Part shown: positions 9,801 through 17,611 of the stretch, piece after piece
How positions within the stretch are numbered: the first letter of the stretch is position 1
How the letters are laid out: the number at the start of each line of letters is the position of its first letter
NCBI RefSeq assembly: GCF_000023125.1
Contig: NC_013037.1
Coordinates: 4,503,501 to 4,567,500 of the forward strand
Direction: 5' to 3'
DNA from: Dyadobacter fermentans DSM 18053
GTDB lineage: Bacteria; Bacteroidota; Bacteroidia; Cytophagales; Spirosomataceae
Length of the DNA stretch: 64,000 bases
Made by a program: the position numbers and the translations under genes
Notes under the pieces: generated by a model
What the model saw: the letters and a program-made list of their open reading frames with translations, nothing else
Database searches by the model: none
What the model was told of the DNA's origin: nothing

Positions 9801-10303
9801 CCTTTGATGATCACGCTCACGCCGGGCAGGCCCGCATTGTTTTCGTCGATCACCTTTCCTTTCACCTGTGCGAGGGCTTGCGCGGCGGCCGCTTGTGCGG
9901 GTTCCGGCTGCTGCGGCTCCGCTACTGCGCCGGTTTCGGCCGTTAGCAAAATGCGCCCGGCCGTTAGTTCATAGGCAATGTGCAGCGGATCGAGCAGCGT
10001 GCTCAATACCGTCGACAGCTTCTGCCGGTTGATATGCACATCCACGGTACGCTCCGCGCGGATGCTTTTCTGGCTGTACGCAAACTTGACGTCGGCCTGC
10101 TCCTCGATGTCGCGCAGGACATTTCTCAGTTCCGCATTCTGCGCATGGATCGTCACCAATCTCTCCATGACTTCCTGCGCCCTTCCCTCGCTGGCAGCGT
10201 GGGTGAGCGTCGTGAAAACCACTGCAAAAAGGATTTGGGCAAATGTTATTTTCATGACCATGCACAGTGCTGCACACCATTTTAACTGTTGGGTTTTTTG
10301 CAT
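6875..10303 (-). CDS. SusC/RagA TonB-linked outer membrane protein with STN signalling domain
   Basis: A 1142-residue TonB-dependent transporter. The chosen start is the ATG at 10303 (MQKTQQLKW), just before the signal peptide; an upstream in-frame extension lacks homology. After the signal comes an STN domain (about 45-110: L-R-N-V-L-R-D-I-E-E-Q). A CarboxypepD-reg-like domain follows (about 145-220: V-K-G-K-V-I-D-E-N-N-A-G-L-P-G-V), then the plug with E-E-V-V-V-V-G-Y-G, and a 22-strand barrel ending in an aromatic-rich terminus (F-T-L-G-V-N-L-G-I). It imports the substrate captured by SusD. The STN domain normally contacts a FecR anti-sigma factor, and a FecR/ECF sigma pair is encoded immediately upstream, implying substrate-induced expression. 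Confidence 0.95.
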   Translation of the reverse strand: MQKTQQLKWCAALCMVMKITFAQILFAVVFTTLTHAASEGRAQEVMERLVTIHAQNAELRNVLRDIEEQADVKFAYSQKSIRAERTVDVHINRQKLSTVLSTLLDPLHIAYELTAGRILLTAETGAVAEPQQPEPAQAAAAQALAQVKGKVIDENNAGLPGVSVIIKGTQKGTTTDQEGAFALDVIEQNAVLVFSFVGYKPQEVTVGGQTNLSVTMQPDNQALEEVVVVGYGSVRKSDLTGSVASIKGDAIREMPVTSVDQAIQSRAPGVQVTQTSGAPGGGISIRVRGANSINSGSEPLYVIDGFPIYPDNGALGTSGNRQPTNAMATINPNEIESIEILKDASATSIYGSRGANGVILITTKRGKEGQSRVDYDGSYSFQTIARGVEVLNGSDYARYINMLERSQGGSPRYTDAQISQIGAGTNWWDVISRTGALSNHQLSFTGGTKGMRYAFVGNYLDNKGIIKNTNFNRYGFRMNLDNDFLKGKATLTNSWSFNRSGSSNVPTDRGGPGGIVITALGLDPTGPVYDQNGAYQYASYDQRFLTNPLAEAVEGYDKDYTNRLFGTSALTVNILEGLKFRTSLGLDIVNARRTTFYNNYTYLGRQNGRELQKANRNSNNILNENILTYNKEIAKGHYLDVTLGYTYQKEVNYLESNATRGLSSDDIEAVNMNNGSRPLVPNSGRLEWELMSMLGRINYNLKDRYLFTVTLRRDGSSKFGPNNKWATFPSAAIGWRMVNEEFFKNSGLGKVFDDFKIRASYGLTGNSQIPVYRSVAGLVPYNYVFGITPTLVSGYAPNRIPNSDLKWESTSMLNVGLDFALINNRLSLTIDAFKNKTTDLLLDVSIPQSTGFSTIMLNSGSLSNKGLESAANYKLISNNTLTWDVSGNVSVLRNKILDLGKSTPFFSNSTSGHLGVLGSWVEAGNPIGVWSGYNYIGLFQSDEEGKSYSARAGYPKYEDVNGDGKYTTDDFKIIGDPNPKLTWGFNTSLKYKGFDLAVFFRGVHGNKIRNLQQSEMGDGVQKINQISNILTDSWTSENPNAPRPVIDGRRDFISFRRSSFFIQDGSFVRLQNLSLGYTLPVKSAYIRNARVYVSGQNLFLITKYKGFDPEVNNQGQNNLNRGDDYDAYPRSRMFTLGVNLGI

Positions 10304-10479
10304 ATTTTTGAAGGTTCTATTTGTGAAAAACAGGACGTTCGCCCGCTTACCGTCTGTCCAGGATCTCGTAAGCAGGCTTTCATGAAGCCGGTAGTGGTGG
10401 TACACTATCGGTTTCTTTGTTTCTGAGGTCGGTGAGGTAGTTTATGGTGTCATAATTAAGGGTTTAGGTGTTATTTCCA

Positions 10480-11532
10480 TCAATCGCATCCGCGACCGTT
10501 AATCAGGATGCGCGTACCTTTCACTTCGTAATCGGCGCCGTTGGATTTACAAACGAGGGCCAGTTTATCGTAGAGCTGCATATCGGTAAGGTCGCCTGTG
10601 AAGGTGCAATGCGCGAGGCGATCGTTGGCAAACACGATCTCGATGCCGTAAGTGTCCTGCAATGTCTTCACGATTTTTTCCAGTTTTTCGTCGTTGAAAA
10701 CCATCCGGGCCTCTTGCGTGGGCTGCGTGGCCTTCACCGGCTCCGGCACCAGTCCGGTCATCAAATGCCGGCTTTCGGGGAAATAGGTCACCCGCTGGTT
10801 GGGCGTCAGCACCACACCATTATCCTCATTTTCAGCCGGTTCGCTCTCACTAAATGCTTCTCGGTTTTCAAACACGGAAACTTTCCCTGTTACCACTTCC
10901 ACTTCCAAGGCCTTATCCTTCCCATTGGTTTTGATCCGGAAACTCGTGCCGAGCACGCGGGTGATGATTTTGCCGCTGTACACGAGGAAAGGCTGGTCGG
11001 GATTGCGGGTTATTTCAAAGAATGCATTACCTGAAAGCTGCACGGTTCGTTTGTCGGCAGAAAACGTCGCCGGGAAAACAATGCTCGCGCCCGGTTCGAG
11101 GATGACCGTGCTCCGGTCGCTCAGGATCAGTCGTTTGGGCACATTCGTCTTGTTTTCCTCGGTGATCAGGCTGCTGTTCGGAGCCTGCACAAACATTTTT
11201 TCCTGCGCCACACCCTGAGCCGGTTGCCGGTTGCCGAAAAATACCCAGAAGCTCACCACGATCAGCACCGCAGCCGCTGCCGACAGGTACACCGCCGCGC
11301 GCCGCCACAGCGTGCGTACGACCACCGGTTCAGCCTGCGTGTCCGCCGAAGTTTCCGCTGCGAGTATGCCCAGCATTCTGCCCTCCATCTCCCGCTTTTC
11401 CTGCTCGCTCAGCACCGCCAGCCCGTCTGCGTTGAGGTTTTCATACCACAAATGGATTTTCAGCATTTCCTCCTTCGTGCATTTCCCCTCGCGGTATTTC
11501 AGCAGCAGGGACTGCCATTCCTTGTTGTTCAT
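10480..11532 (-). CDS. FecR family anti-sigma factor
   Basis: A 350-residue membrane-spanning regulator. The start is the ATG at 11532 (MNNKEWQSLLLKYREGKCTK), which begins the typical N-terminal anti-sigma helix; in-frame codons further upstream add a basic non-homologous tail. One TM helix (about 86-107, Y-L-S-A-A-A-A-V-L-I-V-V-S-F-W) separates the cytoplasmic sigma-binding part from a periplasmic FecR domain containing P-K-R-L-I-L-S-D-R-S-T-V-I-L-E-P-G and G-N-A-F-F-E-I-T-R. A C-terminal DUF4974/STN-like segment holds V-K-T-L-Q-D-T-Y-G-I-E-I-V-F-A. It lies between the sigma gene and susC, the usual order. It holds or activates the sigma factor according to SusC occupancy. Confidence 0.95.
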   Translation of the reverse strand: MNNKEWQSLLLKYREGKCTKEEMLKIHLWYENLNADGLAVLSEQEKREMEGRMLGILAAETSADTQAEPVVVRTLWRRAAVYLSAAAAVLIVVSFWVFFGNRQPAQGVAQEKMFVQAPNSSLITEENKTNVPKRLILSDRSTVILEPGASIVFPATFSADKRTVQLSGNAFFEITRNPDQPFLVYSGKIITRVLGTSFRIKTNGKDKALEVEVVTGKVSVFENREAFSESEPAENEDNGVVLTPNQRVTYFPESRHLMTGLVPEPVKATQPTQEARMVFNDEKLEKIVKTLQDTYGIEIVFANDRLAHCTFTGDLTDMQLYDKLALVCKSNGADYEVKGTRILINGRGCD

Positions 11533-11757
11533 TGATGTGTATCGGGTAAAATCAGGTCTTTGAATGATAAGCCGGAAAAAGCCCCTCATTCCCTAAATAG
11601 ATTTAGAAAATATTTGATTTGTGCTATTTTATGAATGGGTTGGCGAGAATTTTCTTTGAAAAAGATAATGGGCCGGAGTGCAGGAAAAAGGGCACATGAA
11701 GCAGAAGACGGAAGGCATGCAGAGGGCGGAGGATGCAGCGAGCGGGAGGGATGCACA

Positions 11758-11906
11758 AGCCACAGCGTGGCTACCTGTTTATAGCAATCGATGCTGGTTT
11801 AGTCCCTGGCCCCTGAGGGGCCTCCTGTGACGGGATGAGGAGGCTCCTCAGGAGTCAAAACGTGGGTTGTACCTGGATTTCTATAAACAGGATGGCCCTC
11901 CGGGCC
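11758..11906. repeat. Cluster of four hairpins, REP/BIME-like repeat element
   Basis: Four perfect or near-perfect hairpins with 3-nt loops lie in a row: AGCCAC/GTGGCT (11758-11772), GGCCCC/GGGGCC (11808-11822), GGCTCC/GGAGTC with one G-T pair (11842-11856) and GGCCC/GGGCC (11894-11906). The outer pair are each joined to the tract CCTGTTTATAG, present at 11774-11784 and as its exact inverse at 11881-11891. CCTCCT (11821-11826) also pairs with AGGAGG (11838-11843). Two inverted units face each other, the layout of bacterial interspersed mosaic (REP pair) elements. No transposase gene is nearby. No other copy was noticed in the window. Confidence 0.7.
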
Positions 11907-11952
11907 GCGTTTACCTCCATATCGTCCACTTCCTCCATTTCAGGGGCTTGTA

Positions 11953-12528
11953 TCAGAACAGGGTGGCGGCGGATAGGAGGAGAATCATTACTTCTTTGAG
12001 ATGCGTTCGGACGACGCGGATGGATTTGGTGAGGTGGTATTCTACCGCTTTTTCGGATAGGCCGAAACGGGTGGCGATGCGGGATATGGGCCAGTATTCG
12101 AGCTTGTGCAGGCGGAATATCTCGCGTGTTTTCTCCGGCAGGATATGCAGGCATTCGTCGATCACCCGCAGGAGGTCGTCCAGAGCAAGCTGGTTTTCGG
12201 TGTTCAGGTCCTGAATGCTTTCGAAGGCGCCCTGATGGTCGAGATGTTCGAATGCGCGGCCTTTCGTGCGGATGAAGTCGATCACCTCGTAGCGCACGGC
12301 TGCAAAAAGATAGTAATTGAGGTTTTCAATGCGCAGCGAGTCGCGCTCGCGCCAGAGCCGCAGAAAAATGTCCTGAACGATCTCCTCGGCCGCTTCCTTG
12401 TTGCGAAGCTTACGGTAGGCAATCAGGAACATGTCGTACCAGTAAGATTTGTAGATCGCCGTAAATGCTTCCGCGTCCCCATTTTGCAATGCGAGAAGCA
12501 GGTGGCCGGCTTTGTCGTTATCCACCAT
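11953..12528 (-). CDS. ECF RNA polymerase sigma factor (FecI-like)
   Basis: A 191-residue sigma-70 family protein with regions 2 and 4 only. Region 2 spans about 10-90 (F-T-A-I-Y-K-S-Y-W-Y-D-M-F, then E-E-I-V-Q-D-I-F-L-R-L-W). Region 4 spans about 125-180 (L-P-E-K-T-R-E-I-F-R-L-H, followed by the helix-turn-helix I-S-R-I-A-T-R-F-G-L-S-E-K-A-V-E-Y-H-L). This matches the Bacteroidota family-1 sigma factors paired with FecR and SusC. The last residues (V-M-I-L-L-L-S-A-A-T-L-F) are hydrophobic, also common in this group. ATG at 12528; a TAACTTTG -7 box lies 43 bp upstream. The 420-bp interval to the FecR gene holds the REP-like cluster, so cotranscription with FecR is uncertain. Confidence 0.95.
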   Translation of the reverse strand: MVDNDKAGHLLLALQNGDAEAFTAIYKSYWYDMFLIAYRKLRNKEAAEEIVQDIFLRLWRERDSLRIENLNYYLFAAVRYEVIDFIRTKGRAFEHLDHQGAFESIQDLNTENQLALDDLLRVIDECLHILPEKTREIFRLHKLEYWPISRIATRFGLSEKAVEYHLTKSIRVVRTHLKEVMILLLSAATLF

Positions 12529-12570
12529 TACAGCTTGGGTTTCGTTAGGGATCTGGAAACAGGATTATGG

Positions 12571-12578
12571 CAAAGTTA
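12571..12578 (-). promoter_or_regulatory. Bacteroidota -7 box for the ECF sigma gene
   Basis: TAACTTTG on the minus strand fits TAnnTTTG exactly and lies 43 bp upstream of the sigma start codon at 12528. No good -33 TTG at 19-bp spacing is visible. Confidence 0.5.
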
Positions 12579-12640
12579 TATTATTTGTCTTTATTATCCA
12601 GAAAATACATTTTCACTTTACGAATCCGGCCTTGTACTTT

Positions 12641-15547
12641 TCACTTGAAATTCAAAAGATAGCCCGTCAAATCGGCCAGATCCTGCTCGTTCAGGCCCAG
12701 CGCGGTGGGCTCCGGCATGAGCGAAGAGGGCATTTTCTCCCGGGTTTTAATTTGATCGGCCTTGATCGTGTGCTGCTGGCCTGCTGCGTCTTTCAGCACC
12801 ACAGTCGCGCCGTCGCTCATGAGAAATCCGAAGTAGGTTTCGCCCTTTTTGGTAACGATCGTGTAGCTTTCATAGCCGAAAACCATACTCGCCGACGGGT
12901 TGATAATGGCATCCAGCAAGGCCGCCTTGTCGAACTTTTTATGAATGGTCGTGAGGTCCGGCCCTATTTCCGCGCCTTTGCTGCCGTGCTTGTGGCAAGC
13001 CGCACAGATGGTCGAAAACAGCTTCTCGCCATTTGAGGGATCGGCGTGCATTCTGGAAATAAAATCGGTTTTTAAAACCTTCCCGTTTCGCGGGAAGAAC
13101 TGGCTGGCGACCACGCGCACATTCTGGTCGTGGTTTTTGAAAATAATCTCGCTCACCGACCTCGCTATGGTGTCGGGCAGCTGGCCTTGCACGCGCATAT
13201 CCACAAGTATATTGCCTCCGTTCGCATCCGAGGCCATTTTCCTGGCTGTTTCGATGCGCTGGGAAATGGGTTGGGTTTTGTCGGCTACGGTCTTTTTCAG
13301 GTTGAGCATGCGTTGGTAGGCGGGCGTTATCGCCTGGGCAGTCGTTTCTTCCCAGTTCATCAACCCGGCCCAATCATTGCTTTTCCGGAAATTGATCCAG
13401 TATGAAGCCTGCGAAGCCACATCCGGCAAGGTGGATTTCGACAATGCGACCATCGCCTCAGCGGCTTTCTTATTTTTGATAAAACCAATGGCTGTCAATG
13501 CTTTGCGACGCTCCGGCTCGGCCACTTTGGGTGAGGCGGCCCTTGCTTTTAACTCGTCCAGGGCTATTACCGGATGCAAACGCCAGGTAAGATTTGCCCG
13601 CCGCGAGTCCCAGTGAATTGGGTCTGCTTTCAATGCTTCACGGACATAGGTGTAAACATCCGCTTCTTTTCCGTCTGCCGCCGTCCCAATTGCTTCCAGC
13701 ATCCAGGGATCTTTACCGTCGTAATTTTTGATAAGGTTTGATATACTCTCAAATGCCTGATCGTATGATAAATCCCGCAATGCGATCCCTACCTCCCGCC
13801 GCACGGATGCGTCCGCATCTTTGGACACTTGCTCTAAAAATGCAATTGTCTTATTCATCGATTTCAATGCACGGAATGCCGTAAGCCGGTGCATTGCGTT
13901 GGGTGACGACAATAATTTCACCACCTCCGCATTGCCTTGTTCGCCCAATTGCGCCATAAGCCAGATCGCCCGGGCCTGGTGATAGGGGTTTTCGGCGGCC
14001 AGTAGCTGCTTCACTTCCGGCAAAACCGCCTCGCCCTTCGCCTTTAATCCTTCAAAACCAAGCGATCGCACGTTGATAGCGGGGCTTTTCAAGGCATCCA
14101 ACAGTCCGGCGGTTGTGGAAAAATCGAGCTTAGGCGTGATGAGTTTCTTTCCTTTGGGCGTAATGCGGTAAATGCGGCCGTAGCCTTTCTTATCTTTCAT
14201 GGCATGCCCTCCTACCACGGGATCGTACCAGTCGGCAATGTAAATGGCGCCGTCCGGCCCTACCGCCACATCCGACGGCCGGAACCATTTGCGATAATCC
14301 TGGTCGGTTTCGTACCATTCGTAGCGTTCCGAGACGCGGGGAAAAGAGCTGATGAGGTCGCGGCGGTTGAGCGCGAAACCCGCGCCCTGCGGCTGGGGCT
14401 GATAAGCGAAAATCACATTCCGCCCCGCTTCGCAGCTCAGCAATGTGCCGCGGTAATTTTCCCCCAATTCATCGCCTTCATAAAACACGATCCCGGTGGG
14501 AGAGCCAGCGCCCGAGTTGTCCCCGGCGGGCATCACGCCCGGGTCTTCCTGATGCCAATGCGTAGTGAAAATGTCCTGCCCCGGGCGGCGGTCGGCCTGC
14601 CAGTAGCGGCTACCGTCTGAGGAAAAATAGCCCGCATTGCCATTTTCCTGCAAAAACGAGACGCGGCATGTGATCACCTGGTCGTCGTTATCGTTCTGCC
14701 ACATATTGCCGTAGCTGTCGAGGCATACTTCGTAACTGTTCCGGAAATTATGCCCGAGCACTTTCAGGCCCGTTCCGTCGGGATTAATACGCAACGCAAG
14801 GCCGCCGACCCAGATCCGGCCGTCGTCCGACTTTTGATTGCCTTCATTCTGTTTGTTATAGGGCGTTCCGCCGGTGTAAAGGCTGCCGCTCCGCAGTGTC
14901 CAGCCGCCTTTATCGGTAACTTTGTGCGGCCCGGCATTGCCGGTGTTGAAATAATACTTTCCATCCGGCCCGACGATCAATGAATGCAGGGAATGGTCGT
15001 GGTCGAAGCCGCCGAAGCCGGTCAGGAATACCTCGCGCTTATCGGGCTTGTCGTCACCATCCGTATCGGTATAAATGAGCAGGTTAGGCGCGCAGGAAAC
15101 GATGGTTTTGTTGCCAATGACCGCAATGCCGAGCGGTGCCGTCAGCAATGAATCTTCCACATACACTTTGGCGGATTCGGCCTTGCCGTCGCCATCCTTG
15201 TCTTCGAGGATCATTACCCGGTCGCCTTTCTGCTTGTGACTGAGGCGTTCGGCGGGCTTTGTGTTAAAATCGCGATAATTCACCGCCTCAGTGATCCAGA
15301 CCCTGCCTTTGGCGTCGATATCCATGTTGGTCGGGTTATAAAACATCGGCGCCTCGGCCCATAATGTAGCTTCGAGGTCGTCGGGCAGGTACAGCCGAGA
15401 AGAATCATCCGCTACCGCGGAAACCGCCGATTGCCGGGGACTTTCGGGTGCCGGGGGCTGCCACATGGCCCTGAGAAGCGAAACCAGCAGGATGCTTCCC
15501 GCGAAAAGAACCGATTTGCTAAGCGGCAATGTACTGGTGATGTTCAT
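12641..15547 (-). CDS. PVC-type membrane-bound dehydrogenase with HEAT repeats and cytochrome c
   Basis: A 968-residue exported protein. A signal/anchor (about 6-28) is followed by a six-bladed NHL/PQQ-like propeller (about 50-470). Its blades show A-K-G-R-V-W-I-T-E-A-V-N-Y, D-H-D-H-S-L-H-S-L-I-V-G-P-D-G and A-I-Y-I-A-D-W-Y-D-P. HEAT-like repeats lie at about 485-720 (L-L-S-S-P-N-A-M-H-R-L-T-A-F-R-A-L). The C-terminal cytochrome c (about 835-968) has C-A-A-C-H and distal Met candidates. The architecture is that of the PVC-type heme-binding/dehydrogenase family common in Planctomycetes and Cytophagales, thought to oxidise sugars or alcohols in the periplasm. It follows an exported TIM-barrel sugar isomerase by 33 bp, so the two likely act together. 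Substrate unknown. Confidence 0.9.
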   Translation of the reverse strand: MNITSTLPLSKSVLFAGSILLVSLLRAMWQPPAPESPRQSAVSAVADDSSRLYLPDDLEATLWAEAPMFYNPTNMDIDAKGRVWITEAVNYRDFNTKPAERLSHKQKGDRVMILEDKDGDGKAESAKVYVEDSLLTAPLGIAVIGNKTIVSCAPNLLIYTDTDGDDKPDKREVFLTGFGGFDHDHSLHSLIVGPDGKYYFNTGNAGPHKVTDKGGWTLRSGSLYTGGTPYNKQNEGNQKSDDGRIWVGGLALRINPDGTGLKVLGHNFRNSYEVCLDSYGNMWQNDNDDQVITCRVSFLQENGNAGYFSSDGSRYWQADRRPGQDIFTTHWHQEDPGVMPAGDNSGAGSPTGIVFYEGDELGENYRGTLLSCEAGRNVIFAYQPQPQGAGFALNRRDLISSFPRVSERYEWYETDQDYRKWFRPSDVAVGPDGAIYIADWYDPVVGGHAMKDKKGYGRIYRITPKGKKLITPKLDFSTTAGLLDALKSPAINVRSLGFEGLKAKGEAVLPEVKQLLAAENPYHQARAIWLMAQLGEQGNAEVVKLLSSPNAMHRLTAFRALKSMNKTIAFLEQVSKDADASVRREVGIALRDLSYDQAFESISNLIKNYDGKDPWMLEAIGTAADGKEADVYTYVREALKADPIHWDSRRANLTWRLHPVIALDELKARAASPKVAEPERRKALTAIGFIKNKKAAEAMVALSKSTLPDVASQASYWINFRKSNDWAGLMNWEETTAQAITPAYQRMLNLKKTVADKTQPISQRIETARKMASDANGGNILVDMRVQGQLPDTIARSVSEIIFKNHDQNVRVVASQFFPRNGKVLKTDFISRMHADPSNGEKLFSTICAACHKHGSKGAEIGPDLTTIHKKFDKAALLDAIINPSASMVFGYESYTIVTKKGETYFGFLMSDGATVVLKDAAGQQHTIKADQIKTREKMPSSLMPEPTALGLNEQDLADLTGYLLNFK

Positions 15548-15580
15548 CGTGAGCCGGAGTGTGGTTTTGAATGAGGCGGA

Positions 15581-16441
15581 TTAGGCTGGAAATAGCTTTT
15601 CGAGAAATTTTCGGTTGTGCTGATAGCATTCCACAATGTCGGCCCCCTGCGGCGTTGCGCCTTCAATCTGCATCCAGCCGTCGTAGCCGATATCGGTCAT
15701 AGCCGCTGCCACCTTCACCCAGTCGAGGGGGCCTTCGCCCAGGCGCTGGCCATTTTCTTTCATATGTATTTCACAAATCATGTCCTTGCCGAGCATCGGT
15801 ATTTCCTTGAAAATGTCGTGGCCGGCATCGGTAGAATTCCTGAAATCGTAATACACTTTCACGGCCTTGGAGCCAACGGCATGAATAAGGTCCAAATGCT
15901 CCCGTCCGCTCAGCCAAGATTCGATGCCTAAGGTAATGCCCTGCTGCTCGGCATGCGGGGCTACTTTTTTCAACCGGCTGATCACCGCTTTTTTACCGGC
16001 ATCGTCATTCCGGAGGTCACCTTCCGAAAAGAATGCGAGCAAAACCACGTTTACGCCCAATGCTTTGGCCGCATCCACACTGTTCCAGACCCACTCCTCC
16101 GTTTGCGGCTTCGATTTATAAGGCACGCGGTTGAGCTCCCCGATCGCCAGACTGGACACCTTCACGCCCGTCCGCGCCGACGCGTCGCGGATGGCCTGCA
16201 AAGTTTCGGGTACCGAAAGGCCTTTTTCGTCCTTCCCGGTATTGTAACTCACCTGAACGCCGTTCAGACCGATCTGTTTCGCCCGCTCAAAGGCCTCGGG
16301 GCTCAGTTGCTTGCCGAGCGACCAGTCGCACGCCCCGATCCGGTACCGGGCGGCGCCTTCGTTATCGAACATGGACGATGCCACCAGCAGCGCAGTGCTT
16401 TTGAGCATTTCCCGCCTGTTCATCACCAAACCGTGCTTCAT
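15581..16441 (-). CDS. Exported TIM-barrel sugar isomerase/epimerase
   Basis: A 286-residue protein of the xylose-isomerase-like TIM-barrel (AP endonuclease 2) superfamily. Motifs are G-L-N-G-V-Q-V-S-Y, the Glu-bearing L-G-I-E-S-W-L-S-G, the metal-site V-Y-Y-D-F-R-N-S, I-C-E-I-H-M-K-E-N-G and M-Q-I-E-G-A near the C terminus. The N terminus carries N-R-R-E-M-L-K followed by a hydrophobic run, a twin-arginine-type signal seen in many Bacteroidota relatives, so periplasmic action is likely. Start is ATG at 16441; the internal ATG at 16423 (MNRREML) is a realistic alternative. Relatives beside dehydrogenases act on keto-sugars, which would fit the cotranscribed dehydrogenase downstream; the specific reaction is inference. 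Confidence 0.85.
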   Translation of the reverse strand: MKHGLVMNRREMLKSTALLVASSMFDNEGAARYRIGACDWSLGKQLSPEAFERAKQIGLNGVQVSYNTGKDEKGLSVPETLQAIRDASARTGVKVSSLAIGELNRVPYKSKPQTEEWVWNSVDAAKALGVNVVLLAFFSEGDLRNDDAGKKAVISRLKKVAPHAEQQGITLGIESWLSGREHLDLIHAVGSKAVKVYYDFRNSTDAGHDIFKEIPMLGKDMICEIHMKENGQRLGEGPLDWVKVAAAMTDIGYDGWMQIEGATPQGADIVECYQHNRKFLEKLFPA

Positions 16442-16521
16442 GACAGTCAGATTTTGAAATACTTAAAGAATATCTTCAAAATATGCTGCGATTTGGTTTC
16501 TACTTATAAATGCAGGTTACG

Positions 16522-16881
16522 TTACCGGCTGAATGCATCTTCGATGTGCCGGATGTCGGTTGAGCCATCGGGCAGGACAAGGATGGAAATGATGTCGAAC
16601 CGAACGTCATTTTCCCAATCCACATCGAAAATATACTGCTCCGCGGCACGCATGATCAGCCTGGCCTTGGTGACGTTCACAAATTCCTCCGGCATCCCGA
16701 ATGCCATGCCCGTACGCGTTTTCACTTCAATAAAAATCAGCATATCATCCTTCGCCGCGATCAGATCGATCTCGGATTGCCAGTTGCGGTAATTTCTGGC
16801 GATGATTTTGAAGCCCTTTTCTGCAAGGAAGGATGCCGCGGTAGTTTCGCCCCAGCGGCCGAGGTCGTTTGCTTGTGACAT
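16522..16881 (-). CDS. yraN: YraN/UPF0102 family endonuclease-like protein
   Basis: A 119-residue cytoplasmic protein that matches YraN along its full length: G-R-W-G-E-T-T-A-A near the N terminus, the A-R-N-Y-R-N-W-Q-S-E-I-D-L-I-A block, and the nuclease-like I-F-I-E-V-K-T-R motif. The E-x-D...E-V-K arrangement is that of the restriction-endonuclease (PD-(D/E)xK) fold. The biological role is not settled; genetic links to recombination or cell division are reported in other phyla. It lies 21 bp after the toxin gene in the same direction and may be read through from it. The start is ATG at 16881 with the G-R-W-G motif 8 residues in, as usual. Confidence 0.9.
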   Translation of the reverse strand: MSQANDLGRWGETTAASFLAEKGFKIIARNYRNWQSEIDLIAAKDDMLIFIEVKTRTGMAFGMPEEFVNVTKARLIMRAAEQYIFDVDWENDVRFDIISILVLPDGSTDIRHIEDAFSR

Positions 16882-16902
16882 AATGTGTGTTTTATAATAA
16901 AT

Positions 16903-17235
16903 TTAGCGCTCGTCAAGCTCTGACAGAAGCTGTTTTACTTCCGCAATCCGGATTGATTCCTGATCACTTTTATCGTAAATCGATAGCAGGTTCACCGATC
17001 TCTTTGCAATGTGGACGTAGGTAACAACCCGCGTTCCGCCCGACTTCCCCTTTCCCTTGGATTTAACAGAAAGCCTCAGTTTGTAACAACCCAGGCCCAG
17101 GGGGATTCCCTGCGTCGGATTTATTTCAAGAGAGCATATCAATCCGAAGATCTCTTCTGAAAGAGAAGGATACTTCTTTAACAGTCGTTTGAAGTCCGTT
17201 TCAAACCTTCGTGTCGTTTTGACAAAGTATTTCAT
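16903..17235 (-). CDS. RelE/ParE-like toxin
   Basis: A 110-residue basic protein with the RelE-superfamily layout. It has F-E-T-D-F-K-R-L-L-K-K-Y-P-S-L near the N terminus, then L-G-L-G-C-Y-K-L-R-L-S-V-K-S-K-G-K-G-K-S and R-V-V-T-Y-V-H-I, ending with L-L-S-I-Y-D-K-S-D-Q. The group is often annotated as type II toxin or RelE-like. The upstream gene overlaps it by 35 bp and encodes a small acidic partner, the usual antitoxin-first order. The toxin would probably be an mRNA interferase, but catalytic residues in this subgroup are poorly conserved, so activity is inferred. The ATG at 17235 is chosen because residues from there onward match the family N terminus. Confidence 0.85.
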   Translation of the reverse strand: MKYFVKTTRRFETDFKRLLKKYPSLSEEIFGLICSLEINPTQGIPLGLGCYKLRLSVKSKGKGKSGGTRVVTYVHIAKRSVNLLSIYDKSDQESIRIAEVKQLLSELDER

Positions 17236-17431
17236 TCAGGAACTCTTTTGCGTCCCTGGTTTCCAATTTACCTTGTTCGATCAGTTCTATGTCGTCAACA
17301 ATATCCATTGCGTCGTCCAAAATTTTAGTGTGGATCGGCAAAAGTGGTTTGAATTTAACGTACGGAAGCTTTTGAAGCATCTTCATGAAGAGTTCCGCTT
17401 TCTCGTCTTTGACATCCAGTAAAAGCTTCAT
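17201..17431 (-). CDS. Small antitoxin paired with the RelE-like toxin
   Basis: A 76-residue protein starting at ATG 17431 (MKLLLDVKDEKAELFMKMLQ). The opening beta strand and helix (L-L-L-D-V-K-D-E-K-A-E-L-F-M) are typical of small Bacteroidota antitoxins that partner RelE-like toxins. The C-terminal tail is rich in acidic residues and would wrap the toxin. It overlaps the toxin start by 35 bp, implying translational coupling and an excess of antitoxin. A perfect -7 box (TAAATTTG on the minus strand, 17463-17456) lies 25 bp upstream. No DNA-binding fold is evident, so autoregulation cannot be claimed. Confidence 0.8.
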   Translation of the reverse strand: MKLLLDVKDEKAELFMKMLQKLPYVKFKPLLPIHTKILDDAMDIVDDIELIEQGKLETRDAKEFLNEILCQNDTKV

Positions 17432-17455
17432 AACCACAGAATTTAGTTGCACTAA

Positions 17456-17463
17456 CAAATTTA
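17456..17463 (-). promoter_or_regulatory. -7 box of the toxin-antitoxin operon
   Basis: TAAATTTG on the minus strand fits TAnnTTTG and stands 25 bp upstream of the antitoxin ATG at 17431. The -33 element is not clear. Confidence 0.5.
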
Positions 17464-17611
17464 ACGAACATTTACCTAATAAATTAGCGTTCTGAAACCG
17501 GGGCGTGTGTGTGATCTGTTTCGTTTGGCCGGAAGGATCCGGTTTGATATTTAGACGTCGGTTCTACAAATTGGTAACGCCGTCGCGGAAATTTTTTTTG
17601 AATCGTTTGAA

